Below the pieces are notes generated by a model. It was not told the DNA's origin. It made no database searches and saw nothing but the letters and a program-made list of their open reading frames with translations. DNA of 64,000 bases. Source: Planctomycetota bacterium (GTDB lineage Bacteria; Planctomycetota; Phycisphaerae; Phycisphaerales; UBA1924). How positions within the stretch are numbered: the stretch's first letter is position 1; each line of letters starts with the position of its first letter. The DNA lies in assembly GCA_013285505.1 (NCBI GenBank), contig CP053450.1, positions 356,796 through 420,795 of the forward strand, read 5' to 3'. A program made the translations under genes and the position numbers. Below, one piece after another: positions 48,454 through 59,218 of this stretch.

Positions 48454-49636
48454 CTAGCAGCCGGCGACCCAGGCGTTCAGGAAGTCGAGGACATCGAGCG
48501 TGTTGACGTTGCCGTCTTCGTTGAAGTCGCCGGGGCAGCCGCCGAGGTCGACGAGCCAGGCTTCGGAGTTGCCGTCGGGGTTGATGCCCTGGCCGGTGAT
48601 GTAGCGGCCGTCGCCGGAGATGTCGTTGGCGTAGAGGAGTGTCCAGCCGGTGAGGTCGAGGCCGTACTCGGTTTCGAGAACGGTCTGGAGGTTGCGCATG
48701 CCGTGGGTGGTGTCCCAGATGAAGGCGTGCGCGCCGCCGAAGCCGCCGTCCCAGTCGGCGACGCCGACGATGGTGTTGCCGTCGTCGGTGATGCCGTAGC
48801 CGCTGGAGTAGTGATCGTTTCCGGGGAGGTCACCGAGCGGGACCATACCGCCGGCCTGGGTCCACCGGAACGCCTCGTAGCCGCTTGCTGGTGAGCACCC
48901 GCCCGTGATCACGCTGCCGGTCGGCGTCATGTCGAGGCCGACGCTGTAGTTGTCGTTTCCGGGAAGGTCGCCGAGGCCGACGATGCCGGTGGACTGTGTC
49001 CAGACGAAGGCTTCACCGTCGGAACCGATCTTAAGGCTTATGCCGCTGACGACCGAGCCGTCTGCCGAGGCGGTCCACGCCTCGCTCCAGTCGTGGTGGC
49101 CCTGCGTGTAGCCGAGGCCGACCATGCCGGTGGCTTCGGTCCAGCGGAAGGCCTGCAGGGTGTTGTTGGCGAAGTTCTGGTCGCCGCTGCCGACGACGGT
49201 GGTACCGTCGCCGGAGATGAAGTTGGCGGCGCTGGATTCGTCCCCGCCGGGCAGATCGCCCAGACCGACCATGCCGCCGTCGGCGGTCCATCGGAAGGCC
49301 TGGTTGGCCGTCGCGTTCGAGCTGTACCCGCACACCGCGGCCCCGGAGGCGGAGATCCCTGTGGCGAAGCTGGAGTCTTCGAATCCGGGGAGGGTGCCGA
49401 GGCGGACGAGCCGCATCGGTCGTGGTCCAGCGTTGGGCGATGATGCCGGAGGCGGGCGATCCGCCGCCGGCGACGGATCGGCCGTCGTCGGCGACGCGCC
49501 AGGCGTCGGAGTAGAACGTGCCGCCGGCGAAGTCGCCGAGGGCTTTGAAGGAGGGCTGGGCGAGGACCTGGGAGGTGGCGACCGTCGCCGCAAGGGCCGC
49601 GGTGCGGCACAGGGCAATCCGGGTGGCGCGTTTCAT
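48454..49636 (-). CDS. Secreted HAF-repeat protein with GC-type dockerin (frame break)
   Basis: About 393 residues after repair. A signal peptide (IALCRTAALAATVATSQVLA) is followed by at least five HAF-type repeats of ~45 residues, each with a GLGDLPG core and AFRWT (for example QAFRWTADGGMVGLGDLPGG). The C-terminus is a single dockerin-like unit, DFNEDGNVNTLDVLDFLNAW, ending VAGC. The break at 49409-49414 (AGCCGC read as AGCGC on the plus strand) gives RWTTTDALVRLGTLPG. Secreted, probably surface-bound; no enzymatic motif. Confidence 0.8.
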
Positions 49637-49919
49637 TTGTGTTTCCCTTCGGGATGCATGAAGGACTGTCTTGCGGGGCGTGACAACGCTCCCTGGAAGA
49701 CAACGCGAATGATACTGGGCCATCTCCTATTGGAATACAGAAGAGTTTGGTGAGCGCGGAGCGGACCGTGCCGGTGAGAGCCTGCCAACTTGACATGCGG
49801 CCGGGCCGGGCGGTGTGCTCTGTGGAACCCTCTGCGTCGATTTGGAGGCGTGGATTTGTGGCGCGCGGCTTGCATAGAGGTGTGTCACGGGCCATTGGCT
49901 CCTGGAAGGAATCAGCACG

Positions 49920-52656
49920 ATGCAACCAGACAAACTGACAACAACAGCCCAGCAGGCACTCGCCACCGCACAGCGTGAGGCGATGGGCCGGCAGCACCCG
50001 GAAGTGACCGGCCTGCACGTTCTCGCGGCCCTCGCGCAGGAGAAGGGTGGCGCGGTCGTGTCCATCCTCGGCAAGGCCGGGGCCGACGCGGCCCGCGTGG
50101 CTCAGGTGGCAGAGAGTGAACTCGCGCGGATCCCGACGACCAGCTCTGGAGCGGGCTCGACCGGCCGCGAGGTCATGGAGCTTCTGGCCCGGGCCGAGCA
50201 GGAGAGCAAGACGCTCAAGGACTCGTACGTCTCGACCGAGCACCTGTTGCTCGCGATCGCCGGTGTGCGCGGCAAGGCCAGGGACGTGCTGGAGACGCTG
50301 GGCGTGGAGCGCAGCCACCTCGCCGACGCGATCGCGCAGCTGCGCAAGTCGTCGGGCGTCGAGACCGTGACCGACCAGAACGCCGAGGCGAACTACGAGG
50401 CGCTCAAGAAGTACTCGGTGGACCTGACCGAGAAGGCCCAGCAGGGCAAGCTCGACCCGGTGATCGGGCGCGACGAGGAGATCCGGCGGTGCATGCAGGT
50501 ACTCAGCCGCCGGACCAAGAACAACCCGGTGCTGATCGGCGAGCCGGGCGTCGGCAAGACCGCGATCGCCGAGGGGCTGGCACTGCGGATCGTCAACGGC
50601 GACTGCCCGGACGGGATGCGCGAGAAGCGGATCGTGGCGCTCGATGTCGGGCAGCTGCTCGCCGGGGCCAAGTACCGCGGCGAGTTCGAGGAGCGGCTCA
50701 AGAGCGTGCTGCGTGAGGTGCAGGCCAGCGAGGGTCAGGTCATCCTGTTTATCGACGAGCTGCACACGATCATCGGCGCGGGCGCCGCCGAGGGCGCGGT
50801 GAGCGCGGGCAACCTGCTCAAGCCTGCGCTGGCGCGGGGTGAGCTGCGGTGCATCGGCGCGACGACGCTGGATGAATACCGCAAGCACATCGAGAAGGAC
50901 GCGGCGTTCGAGCGGCGCTTCCAGCCAGTGCTTGTCAGCCAGCCGAGCGTGGAGGAGACCGTGGCGATCCTGCGCGGGCTCAAGGACCGCTACGAGGCGC
51001 ACCACGGCATCCGCATTCAGGACTCGGCGCTCCTCGCGGCCGCCAACCTGAGCCACCGCTACATCGCCGACCGGTTCCTGCCCGACAAGGCGATCGACCT
51101 CGTGGACGAGGCGGCCAGCCGGTTGCGGATCGAGAACGACAGCATGCCGACCGAACTGGACGAGCTGCGGCGGCGGATCATGCAGCTGGAGATCGAGCGC
51201 GAGGCGGTCAAGCTCGAGGTCGAGGGCAAGAAGGGCGACGGCGGGTCGAAGGAGCTGGCGCGGATCGAGCGCGAGCTGGCCGACCTGCAGGAGCAGAACC
51301 ACAGCCTGACCGCGCGCTGGGAAGAAGAGAAAAAGGACCTCGACGCGGTCAAGACCGTCAAGGCGCAGATCGATAGCAAGCGGGTCGAGCTGGAGCAGGC
51401 GCAGCGTCGGGGCGACCTCGAGGCCGCGGCACGGATCCAGTACGGCGACCTGCGCGAGCTGGCGACCCAGCTCGACCAGGCCGAAGAGGCCATGGACAAG
51501 CCGCCAGGCCGCGGGCGGAGCGCTCGTCAAGGAAGAAGTCGACGCCGAGCAGATCGCGCAGATCGTCGGCCGCTGGACGGGCATCCCCGTCGCCAAGCTC
51601 GTCGAGGGCGAACGCGAGAAACTGACACAGATGGAGACGCACCTGCGCGAGCGGGTGGTCGGTCAGGACGAGGCCCTGCGGGCGGTCGCCGACGCGGTGC
51701 GTCGATCGCGCGCCGGGCTCAGCGACCCGAATCGGCCGATCGGCAGCTTCCTGTTCCTCGGGCCCACGGGTGTCGGCAAGACCGAGACCTGCAAGGCGCT
51801 GGCGGAGTTCCTCTTCGACACCGAGGACGCGATGGTGCGCGTCGATATGAGCGAGTTCATGGAGAAGCACTCGGTGGCGCGGATGATCGGTGCGCCCCCC
51901 GGGTATGTCGGCTACGAGGAGGGCGGCGTGCTGACCGAGGCGGTCCGGCGGCGGCCCTATTCGGTGCTGCTGCTCGACGAGGTCGAGAAGGCGCACCCGG
52001 ACGTGTTCAACGTGCTTCTGCAGCTGCTCGATGACGGCCGGCTTACCGACGGGCAGGGCCGGACAGTGGACTTCCGCAACACGATCGTGGTGATGACGAG
52101 TAACCTGGGCAGCCAGAAGATCCAGGAGATGACCCAGCGCGGCGCAGAAGACTGGGAGATCGAGGCGGCCGTTCGCGACATGATCAAGCGCGGCCCCGGG
52201 GCCGACGTCTCCGGCGACGGGCTGAGCCCCGAAGAGATCGCCAAGCGCGGCCGGTTCGACGCGAGCTTCGACGTCGGGATGCGCGAGCAGTTCTTCCGGC
52301 CCGAACTCCTCAACCGCATCGACGAGGTCGTGGTCTTCCACCAGCTCAAGCGCGAGCAGATCCGAAACATCGTGGACATCCAGCTCGTGCGGCTCATGGA
52401 ACGGCTCGCCGAGCGCGAGATCACGATGGAGCTCACCGACGGTGCACGCGACCTGCTCGCCCAGGAGGGCTGGGACCCGGCCTTCGGCGCACGGCCCCTG
52501 AAGCGGACGATCCAGCAACGGATCGAGAACCCGCTGGCGACGCGGATCCTCAACGGCGAATACGGCCCGGGCGACGCGATCCGGGTGGACGCCGACGGGC
52601 CGAACTTCGTGTTCGTGCGGGGCGAGCAGCCGGCGCCCGACACCGCCGGGGTGTGA
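49920..52656 (+). CDS. clpB: ATP-dependent disaggregase ClpB (frame break)
   Basis: Hexameric AAA+ chaperone that threads proteins out of aggregates with DnaK. The order is: Clp N domain (residues 1-150), AAA-1 with GEPGVGKT (~207-214), a coiled-coil M domain (~400-525) and AAA-2 with [19 protein letters not shown] and the C-terminal [18 protein letters not shown]. The M domain separates it from ClpA/ClpC. AAA-2 has an extra segment of ~25 residues before [17 protein letters not shown]. The break at 51499-51505 (AGCCGCC read as AGCGCC) gives [18 protein letters not shown] 49920 has AAGGA upstream. hpf follows. Confidence 0.95.
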
Positions 52657-52773
52657 GGTATCTGTGCAGGGAATGCCCCGTCGTGCCGATGATGATGACT
52701 CGGTCGGGCGGGCGAACACGGTCTCTCGCGCCCCCGTACGACGGGTGAGAGGTTCCCAAGAGGAGATAGTCCC

Positions 52774-53091
52774 ATGATGCACATCGAGATCTCGTATTCC
52801 GGTACCGACCGATCCGACGCACTGGACGCCCACGTGCGCGAGCAGGTTTCGCACGGGCTGGAGCGGTTCGCCGACCGGCTCACACGGATCGAGGCCCACG
52901 TCGCCGACACCAACGCCAACAAGGCGGGTGAGCACGACAAGCGTTGCGTGCTCGAAGCGCGACCGCGGGGCATGGACCCGATCGTGGTGACCGAGGACGG
53001 CTCCGACCTCTACCAGGTCATCCGCGACGCGGGCAAGAAGCTGGGCCGCGCGCTCGGCACACGGTTTGAAAAGGCCGACGCGGTCCGCTGA
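52774..53091 (+). CDS. hpf: Ribosome hibernation promoting factor (HPF/RaiA family)
   Basis: A 105-residue protein of the short HPF/RaiA type that binds the 30S decoding region during stasis. The pattern MMHIEISYSGTDRSDALDAH, HVREQVSHGLERFADRLTRI and a C-terminal helix DLYQVIRDAGKKLGRAL fits the S30EA domain. ATG 52774 or 52777 are both usable; AGAGGAG is upstream. Co-location with clpB suggests a stress context. It lacks the long C-terminal dimerisation domain. Confidence 0.88.
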   Translation: MMHIEISYSGTDRSDALDAHVREQVSHGLERFADRLTRIEAHVADTNANKAGEHDKRCVLEARPRGMDPIVVTEDGSDLYQVIRDAGKKLGRALGTRFEKADAVR

Positions 53092-53105
53092 CTACCGGGG
53101 GATCG

Positions 53106-54166
53106 ATGTCGCCGGCAGACCCGCACGCAACCACCGCCGCCGCGGGCCCGACACCGCTCGCCCGATCGCTCAGGCGATTCGCCTTCGGCGCAGTGGTGGT
53201 CGGTTATTTCGGCTTCGGGCTGGTGACGCTGTACCGCGCCGACCCGTCGGACGGCATGGGTGGTGGTGAGACGCTGCTGGCGTGGCTGTCGTTGCTCGGG
53301 ACAACGTTCCTACCGCACGCAAGCATCGGGCTCCTGGTGGCGCTTCTGGTGTGTGTGCTTGTGCGCGCGCGGGCGGCGTTGCTGGCCGGCGTGCCGCTCC
53401 TGGCGATGAGCCGCGGGGCCGTGGCTGGTGTCGTTTGCGCCCACCTCCCGCGGCGGCGGATGCCGACCCCCGCGGGTCGATTCTGGTCATGAGCCGCAAA
53501 CCTGTTAGGCACGAGCCGCTCGGACGAAGAGGTGCTCGCACAGATTGCGGTGCACCGGCCGGACGTGATTGTCTTTCAGGAGGTGCGGCCGGGTTCGCTC
53601 GCGAGGCTCGCCGCGGCACTCGGCGACCGCTACGAGTCGGCCGCCGCGCCGCGCGAGCATCTCTTCGGGGCCGCGACGTTCAGCAGGCTGCCCTTCTCGC
53701 GCCCGGCCGAGGCGGTGATGCCCAGCGACGGGCGCGACCTGCCGCAGCTGATGGTCTGGGTGGACTGGCTCGGCGACGACCTCTGCATCTGGAACATCCA
53801 TCTGCACTCACCGGTCGGGCGGAGCCAGGTCGCCGGGCAGGGCGCGGCTGTCGTGGGAGATGGGGCAGGTGCTGGACAATCGGGCGGCCGAAGACGTGCC
53901 GACGATCATCGCGGGCGACTTCAACGCACCGTGGCGGGCGATGCCGCTGGACGCGCTCCGGCAGCGCGGCTACCGCGAGGCCCATCGCGTCGCCGGCACC
54001 GGGCCGGGTGCGTCGTGGCCGGGCGCGGGGTTTGCTCTCGCTGCCGCCGGGCATCCGGATCGATCACGCGGCGTTCTCGCCGGGGCTCGTGTGCGTCGAG
54101 GCGTGGGTGGGCGAGGCCACAAGCTCCGACCACCGCCCGATCTTCGCGCGGTTCGTTCGTGAATGA
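53106..54166 (+). CDS. Membrane-anchored endonuclease/exonuclease/phosphatase-family protein (five frame breaks)
   Basis: About 352 residues after repair. The N-terminus has two or three membrane helices (FAFGAVVVGYFGFGLVTLY; IGLLVALLVCVLVRARAALL). An EEP-fold domain follows, with VIVFQEV (metal-binding Glu), IIAGDFNAPW (Asp/Asn) and SSDHRPIFA (catalytic Asp-His). Breaks at 53409-53414, 53492-53497, 53844-53849 and 54021-54026 are repaired at AGCCGC, GCGGCT or GGGCGC sites. One near 53447 is not at such a site. Substrate could be nucleic acid or a phospho-ester; it is not assignable. It starts 15 bases after hpf. Confidence 0.75.
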
Positions 54167-54183
54167 GTCTGGCCGAACCGTCG

Positions 54184-55908
54184 TCAGTCTCGGTCGCGCG
54201 ACCAGATGTTGAGAAAGAGGATCACATCGCGGGTGTCGACGACGCCGTCGTGGTTGAAGTCGGCGTCTGGGTCCGGCGCATTCCAGAGGTTGAGGAACGC
54301 GATGAAGTCGCGGGTATCGACGATGCCATCGCTGTTGACGTCGGCGGGGCTGACGTAGGCAACCTCGGTGGTGAATACGCCAAAGGTGTTGTCGGTGAAC
54401 GACAGCGCCAGGCCGATGCGGCCGGTGTCGTCGAGCGGGTCGCGCCCGGCATGAGCCGCGGAGGTGTTTACGACAATCGACCTGATGGTGCGTGCCCCGC
54501 CACCGTCGGGGTCGATCGCCTGGCCCTCGCGGGCGACGGAGTAGACGACGCGGTCGCTGTCGCAGGCAAGGAGTGCCGTGTTGTCGTCCCGTCCGACGGC
54601 GGCACCGGTGAGTGTCGCGGCGAAGAGCACCTCGGCGCGGTTGTTGAGCTGCGGATCACCAAGCGTGGCGATCGTCACCTCGCCGAGTTCGTCGGCGACG
54701 GTGTCGCCCTCGATGGCGATGAGTTCGAACGAGCCGTCGGCGCGGGCGAGGTAGATCGCAGTGTTGGTCCCGGCATCGGCGTTGCGGAGGGCGCACCGGA
54801 AGGCGATGTCGCCCGCGTCGTTCATTGCGATGTGGGGCGAGAGGTCGGCGATGGTCGCGCTGCTGGTGCCGGGCGCAAGGTCGCCCTCGCGGACGAGCAG
54901 GCCGGTCGCCCCATGGCGGTCGGTCCACAGGCCGGAATCGGTAACGGGGTCACGGGTGTCGAGCATCGCGACGAAGGCAACGCGTCCGTCGAGGTTGATC
55001 GCCTGCGGGGCGGCAAAGTCGGCGAAGGTGGTGGTCGTACCGGGCGCGGGACGGCCGCCGAGAGCGATGGCGTCGAGGGTGCCGCCGCGTTCGCGCCAGA
55101 CGCCCGGTGTTGCACGGTCGGCCGAGCCATCGGGGCGGGAGGAGCCGCGGAAGACGTAGCCGGAGGGCGAGGGGGTGGGCGTCTCGAAGTGGGCGAAGAG
55201 GCCACCACCGGTGCCGGGCGCGACGTCGCCGGGGGCGAGAAGGAGAGTGACGGTTCCGGTGCGGTCGGACCAGAGGCCCTTGGGCACCGAGTCGAGCCCG
55301 TCGCCGGGGCGGCCGCCGGTGAAGTAGGACGCGCCGGCGGCGTTGATGGCGGGGGAGTTGAGCGTCTCATAGAGATCGCCGTCGGGCAGCCCCGCGGCCT
55401 GATCGTCGATGCGGGCGAGCGGGGCGAAGGTGTTTGGGGCGACCTCGGCGAAGAGGCCGAGGGCGCGGGCCTTGGCCGCATTGTCCGAGACGGCGGGGTC
55501 GTCCACGCTGGCTGCGAGCACGACGTCGCCCGTGTTGTCGATGGCAAAGTCGGAGAGGCCGACGAAGCGGGTGTCGGGCGCGTACCAAGGCGCGGGGTCG
55601 GACTCGCGGACGACAAGCTCCAGCGTGCCGTCGCGGAGGCGGAACAGGGCCTCGTCGAGATCTGCAGAGAGACCATCGCCCGCGAGCGTGGCGAAGAAGA
55701 CCAGGTGACCATCGGCGGCGAGGGCGGGCGGTGAGAATCTGGCGAAGGTGACTTCCGGCCCGACGCCGGGGGCGGCCTGACCGGTCAGGGCGATGGTGGT
55801 GAGGGGCTGGGCCAGGGCCGGGGTGCCCGCGAGGAGTGCGAGTAGAAAGATCCGGGTCGGCCGGCGGAGACGGGATGTGGGTGCGTTCTGATTGGCTGGC
55901 GAGTGCAT
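54184..55908 (-). CDS. Secreted repeat protein with type I dockerin
   Basis: A 574-residue exported protein. Signal peptide: RIFLLALLAGTPALA. The body consists of about eight repeats of ~60 residues with GxxAPG and AINxDGxVAF-like motifs (for example ALAADGHLVFFATLAGDG), predicted beta-propeller or beta-sandwich. The C-terminus holds two canonical Ca-binding dockerin units, DVNSDGIVDTRDFIAFLNLW and DFNHDGVVDTRDVILFLNIW. Unlike the other three dockerin proteins here it does not end in Gly-Cys. The frame is intact. It is convergent with the EEP gene. Confidence 0.82.
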   Translation of the reverse strand: MHSPANQNAPTSRLRRPTRIFLLALLAGTPALAQPLTTIALTGQAAPGVGPEVTFARFSPPALAADGHLVFFATLAGDGLSADLDEALFRLRDGTLELVVRESDPAPWYAPDTRFVGLSDFAIDNTGDVVLAASVDDPAVSDNAAKARALGLFAEVAPNTFAPLARIDDQAAGLPDGDLYETLNSPAINAAGASYFTGGRPGDGLDSVPKGLWSDRTGTVTLLLAPGDVAPGTGGGLFAHFETPTPSPSGYVFRGSSRPDGSADRATPGVWRERGGTLDAIALGGRPAPGTTTTFADFAAPQAINLDGRVAFVAMLDTRDPVTDSGLWTDRHGATGLLVREGDLAPGTSSATIADLSPHIAMNDAGDIAFRCALRNADAGTNTAIYLARADGSFELIAIEGDTVADELGEVTIATLGDPQLNNRAEVLFAATLTGAAVGRDDNTALLACDSDRVVYSVAREGQAIDPDGGGARTIRSIVVNTSAAHAGRDPLDDTGRIGLALSFTDNTFGVFTTEVAYVSPADVNSDGIVDTRDFIAFLNLWNAPDPDADFNHDGVVDTRDVILFLNIWSRDRD

Positions 55909-56021
55909 TTTGGTCCCCGTTGCGGTGCGGTTGTGATGAACTGCCTTCAGAGGAAAGCGCTGAACGGTTGCAACCCCGGCGATTGTGCTGGAACACGCTT
56001 GCAGAGTCAAGGAGAAATGCC

Positions 56022-56480
56022 ATGGGGGCATCGTGGGATATTCGAAAAACGTTCACAAGCGTTGGAGCGGTGGTAGTGGCTGGGCTGACCGTACTTCGTG
56101 GCGGCTGTCGGCGGGCAGCACGCGCGGAAGTAGGCGGGGCTGGCGGGGTCGCTGGCGAAACTGAAGTAGACCGGTGAGGTGACGGGCAACTACGCGGCCG
56201 ACGTAGACGAGCCGTTCTGGACCTTCTCATAGAACGCGGATTACCAGCCCTGCGAGTACGACGACCCGTAGCGGAGCTGCTGGGACAACCTGCAGGCGAC
56301 GCTGCTTCAGGGGGTGGACTTCGTGCGTCGGCGCTCTGAGGAGGATGCGTTGCGGGTCGTCAACCAAGTCGGGCACTTCGATCTCTCGACACTCGTTCTG
56401 GCCGACTATCTCGAGGAGTCGTTGCTGATGGAGTGGGTGGTCTCTCCGGGCGATGAGGCGCGGCGCGGAATCGGACCACC
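56022..56480 (+). pseudogene. Decayed copy of the adjacent pseudopilin gene
   Basis: Starts with a usable ribosome site (AAGGAG) and ATG 56022, then follows the gene at 56640 codon by codon but with several in-frame stops. Recognisable blocks include GEVTGNY near 56171-56191, and FVRRRSEEDA with STLVLADYLEESLLMEWVVS (56320-56440), which correspond to IIRRRFNEDA and STLVLADYLDESLPMEWVVS in the intact gene. The FTLVE prepilin motif is gone. The following ~160 bases up to 56640 are less GC-rich and contain no gene. Confidence 0.8.
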
Positions 56481-56639
56481 GACTCTGAATTCGGTACCCT
56501 GGACGTGGATCTCTCGATGTGGATATAAGGATTTGGAACTTCGTTGGGAATTCTGTAGACTGCACTCCGTCGTGGGGCCGTTGGTGCGGCCGGGCGGGTC
56601 GCCCGGGTCCGGCCGCGGCACGAATGGAAGGAGCGTGGG

Positions 56640-57647
56640 ATGGACGGGGGCAGACGGCGGGCGGGCTTCACGCTGGTGGAGTTGGTGGTGGTGGGTTTGG
56701 TGCTGGCGTTGACATGCTGTCTCGCGGCGACGACGGGCCAGCACGCTCGGAAACGGGCGGGGCTGGCGGGCTCGCTCGCGAATCTGAAGAAGATCGGTGA
56801 GGTGACGGGCAACTACGTTGCAGATTTCGACGGGCGGTGGTGGTCGCTCAACTGGTCACCGGACAACGCGTCGAGTCAGTACGACGACCTGCAGAACCCC
56901 ACGAATATCACTAACGCCACAGCGTATCAGACGACGGACATCATCCGTCGTCGATTCAACGAGGACGCCCCACGGTTCTCAAGCCGGTTCGGGGTCTACT
57001 GGACATCGACGCTCGTGCTGGCCGACTACCTCGACGAGTCGTTACCGATGGAGTGGGTCGTCTCTCCGGGCGACAAGGTCCGGCTGGACTGGCAGGCGGA
57101 CCCAGACAATCCTACGGACATAGGGGAGCAGGGCGGGTTTGGCTGGGCCTACGCGTTCTGCGGCTTTGGGAGTTCGTACGAGTTGATGCCGGCGTACTTC
57201 GCGCCGGACGAACGCACGCAGCAGAGCTGGACCGTCACGCAGTATCGCGCGAGTCACAAACTCACGAACGTGCCGAACGATTTTGACTTTGCCAACAGGC
57301 GACACGACGAAGTGCTGTTTCCCGGCCAGAAAGTGCACATGGCCGAGCGAGCGTCATACTTCTTCGGGCCGACACCCGCGTTCTACCTGCACAGCGTGGC
57401 CCGGGTGCCGGTTCTGATGGCCGACGGCGCAGCGGCTGCCCGAACCACCGGAGATGCGAACGCGAGTTTCTTCCCCGACAACGCCGACAATCAGAATGCA
57501 GAGAGCCGCACGGCGTATTTTCCCGAGCTGCGCTTCGAGGTGCCGACGCTCAGCGGCGGCACGGCAGATTCGAACATCGACACCTTCTACAAGTGGACCC
57601 GCCGCGGCCTCCGCGGCGTCGACTTCAGCGGCGAGCGTGCCGAATAG
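56640..57647 (+). CDS. Type II secretion / pseudopilin-like protein
   Basis: A 335-residue protein with a prepilin peptidase site (RRAGFTLVELVVVGLVLALT, cleavage after Gly9) and one N-terminal helix that doubles as membrane anchor and filament core. The large C-terminal domain (VPVLMADGAAAARTTGDANA near the end) resembles the H-x9-DG pilin-like proteins abundant in planctomycetes. Assembly and peptidase genes are not in the window. The start ATG 56640 has AGGAGCG upstream. The frame is intact. A decayed copy precedes it. Confidence 0.82.
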   Translation: MDGGRRRAGFTLVELVVVGLVLALTCCLAATTGQHARKRAGLAGSLANLKKIGEVTGNYVADFDGRWWSLNWSPDNASSQYDDLQNPTNITNATAYQTTDIIRRRFNEDAPRFSSRFGVYWTSTLVLADYLDESLPMEWVVSPGDKVRLDWQADPDNPTDIGEQGGFGWAYAFCGFGSSYELMPAYFAPDERTQQSWTVTQYRASHKLTNVPNDFDFANRRHDEVLFPGQKVHMAERASYFFGPTPAFYLHSVARVPVLMADGAAAARTTGDANASFFPDNADNQNAESRTAYFPELRFEVPTLSGGTADSNIDTFYKWTRRGLRGVDFSGERAE

Positions 57648-57700
57648 AGCGTCGCTCGATGCCGCGTGTGCGGGTGCGTGGGGCTGCTCTACGCCGTGAG

Positions 57701-59218
57701 CTAGTCGGAAGCCGCGGCCGTCGGCTCGTCGATGAGGTCAAGCAGCAACCGCCCGATCGCGGTCTGGTGAAAGACCCGCTTTGGTCCCGCCGCCGTCGTG
57801 GGGATGCTCTCGAACCGGTCGGCGCCCTTGCCGCGGGCGAAGAGGGGGACCGGGATGTTCGAGTGACTGTTGGAGTGCCACCTGAAGCCGGGGAGGTTGC
57901 CCTCGCCGCGGTCTTCGAGCGGCTGGAAGGGGACGGTGTCGGAGTCGGGGCCGAGCAGCAGGTGGTCGTGGTCGGCGGTGACGACGACGAGCGTGTCCGA
58001 CCAGTCGAAGCCGCGGTCGCCCGAGTCGAGCATCGCGCAGACGGTCTCGAGAGTGCTGTGGTAGTCGTCCATCTCCTCGATCATGCGGCCGATCTGGTTG
58101 TCGTGCATGGCCCAGTCAACCGCCCCGCCCTCGACCATGAGGAAGAACCCGTCCGGGTCGTCGTCAACAGCGTTGATCGCGGCCAGAGTCAGTTCCGACA
58201 GCGTGGGCACACCGGTGTTGCGCGGGTGCCCGCCCGGCGGCGTGCTGTCGCCGTTCTGGTGCGGCGCGCGGATCTGTTGCAGCGTCTGTGCGGCGCGGCC
58301 GACGATGAACAGCCGCTCGGGCGTGTCGCCCGTTGCCAGAGAGCGGATGGTGTCAACATCATCGACCAGTGTCCACGCCGCGGGGGTGTCGTGCACGCCC
58401 GCCGTGGCACCGGCGACGGGTGTGCTCGTCGCGAGCGTCCCGGACCGCAGCGCCGTCCAGTCCTCCTCGCTGATGAACTTGTATTTGGGGCTCTCGCGGC
58501 GCTGGGCGCTGTCGTCAAACTCCGGGTGGCCCGCACCGGCGATCACCGTGCAGATATCGCTGGTGAGCATCTGGTGCGTGATCTCGTGGTACATCTCACG
58601 CTGCACGACACTCGTGCCCGCGGCACAGGCCGGGGTGGCGTGCGAGTAGGGCACGGTCGAGACGATGCCGACCGCCTTGCCCGCGTCGGCCGCGGCGCGG
58701 CTCACCGACGGCACCGGCGTGCCGGCCCCGTCCACATTGATCGCGCCGGTGTAGGTGGAGACGCCGGCGAAGATCGACGTGGCGGTGTTGGCCGAGTCGG
58801 GCGCGGTGGCGCGGAGCCAGCGGTAGCCGCGCACATGGAATGGGTAGCCCCCGCTCGACCCCTCGTCGGGTGTCGTGTCGCTGGCGAGGTCGAAGTCGTA
58901 GACGTAGCGGGGGTCCTGCTCGAGCGGCTCCACGCCGCGGCTGGGGCGGGAGCCGGGTCGCAGGGCGTAGGTGGTGGCGTCGTAGCGGCTCCACTCGGGG
59001 CCCTGATACACCATCGGCTCGCCCCGCCAGCACTCGTAAGCGCGGTGGGTGCTCTCGCCGCACCCGTCGGCGATGAACACGATGATGTTCCGGGGCTGGT
59101 CCCCCTCGGCGGCCGCGGCTCCGCGGGTCTCGGGAACGGCCACCAGACCTGTCGCCGTTCCCGCAGCCAGGCAGGCGAGCACTGCGGGTCGGAATCGGTG
59201 CGTAGCGGTACGGATCAT
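57701..59218 (-). CDS. Alkaline phosphatase
   Basis: A 505-residue exported phosphomonoesterase of the PhoA superfamily. The signal peptide covers residues ~1-35. Metal and catalytic sites are IIVFIADGCGE (Asp), PDSANTATS (nucleophile Ser142), FLMVEGGAVDWAMHDN (metal-binding Glu, Asp and His) and VVVTADHDH. Hydrolyses phosphate esters outside the cytoplasm, probably for phosphate scavenging. No PHO-box-like promoter was examined in detail. It is convergent with the pseudopilin gene. The frame is intact. Confidence 0.93.
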   Translation of the reverse strand: MIRTATHRFRPAVLACLAAGTATGLVAVPETRGAAAAEGDQPRNIIVFIADGCGESTHRAYECWRGEPMVYQGPEWSRYDATTYALRPGSRPSRGVEPLEQDPRYVYDFDLASDTTPDEGSSGGYPFHVRGYRWLRATAPDSANTATSIFAGVSTYTGAINVDGAGTPVPSVSRAAADAGKAVGIVSTVPYSHATPACAAGTSVVQREMYHEITHQMLTSDICTVIAGAGHPEFDDSAQRRESPKYKFISEEDWTALRSGTLATSTPVAGATAGVHDTPAAWTLVDDVDTIRSLATGDTPERLFIVGRAAQTLQQIRAPHQNGDSTPPGGHPRNTGVPTLSELTLAAINAVDDDPDGFFLMVEGGAVDWAMHDNQIGRMIEEMDDYHSTLETVCAMLDSGDRGFDWSDTLVVVTADHDHLLLGPDSDTVPFQPLEDRGEGNLPGFRWHSNSHSNIPVPLFARGKGADRFESIPTTAAGPKRVFHQTAIGRLLLDLIDEPTAAASD

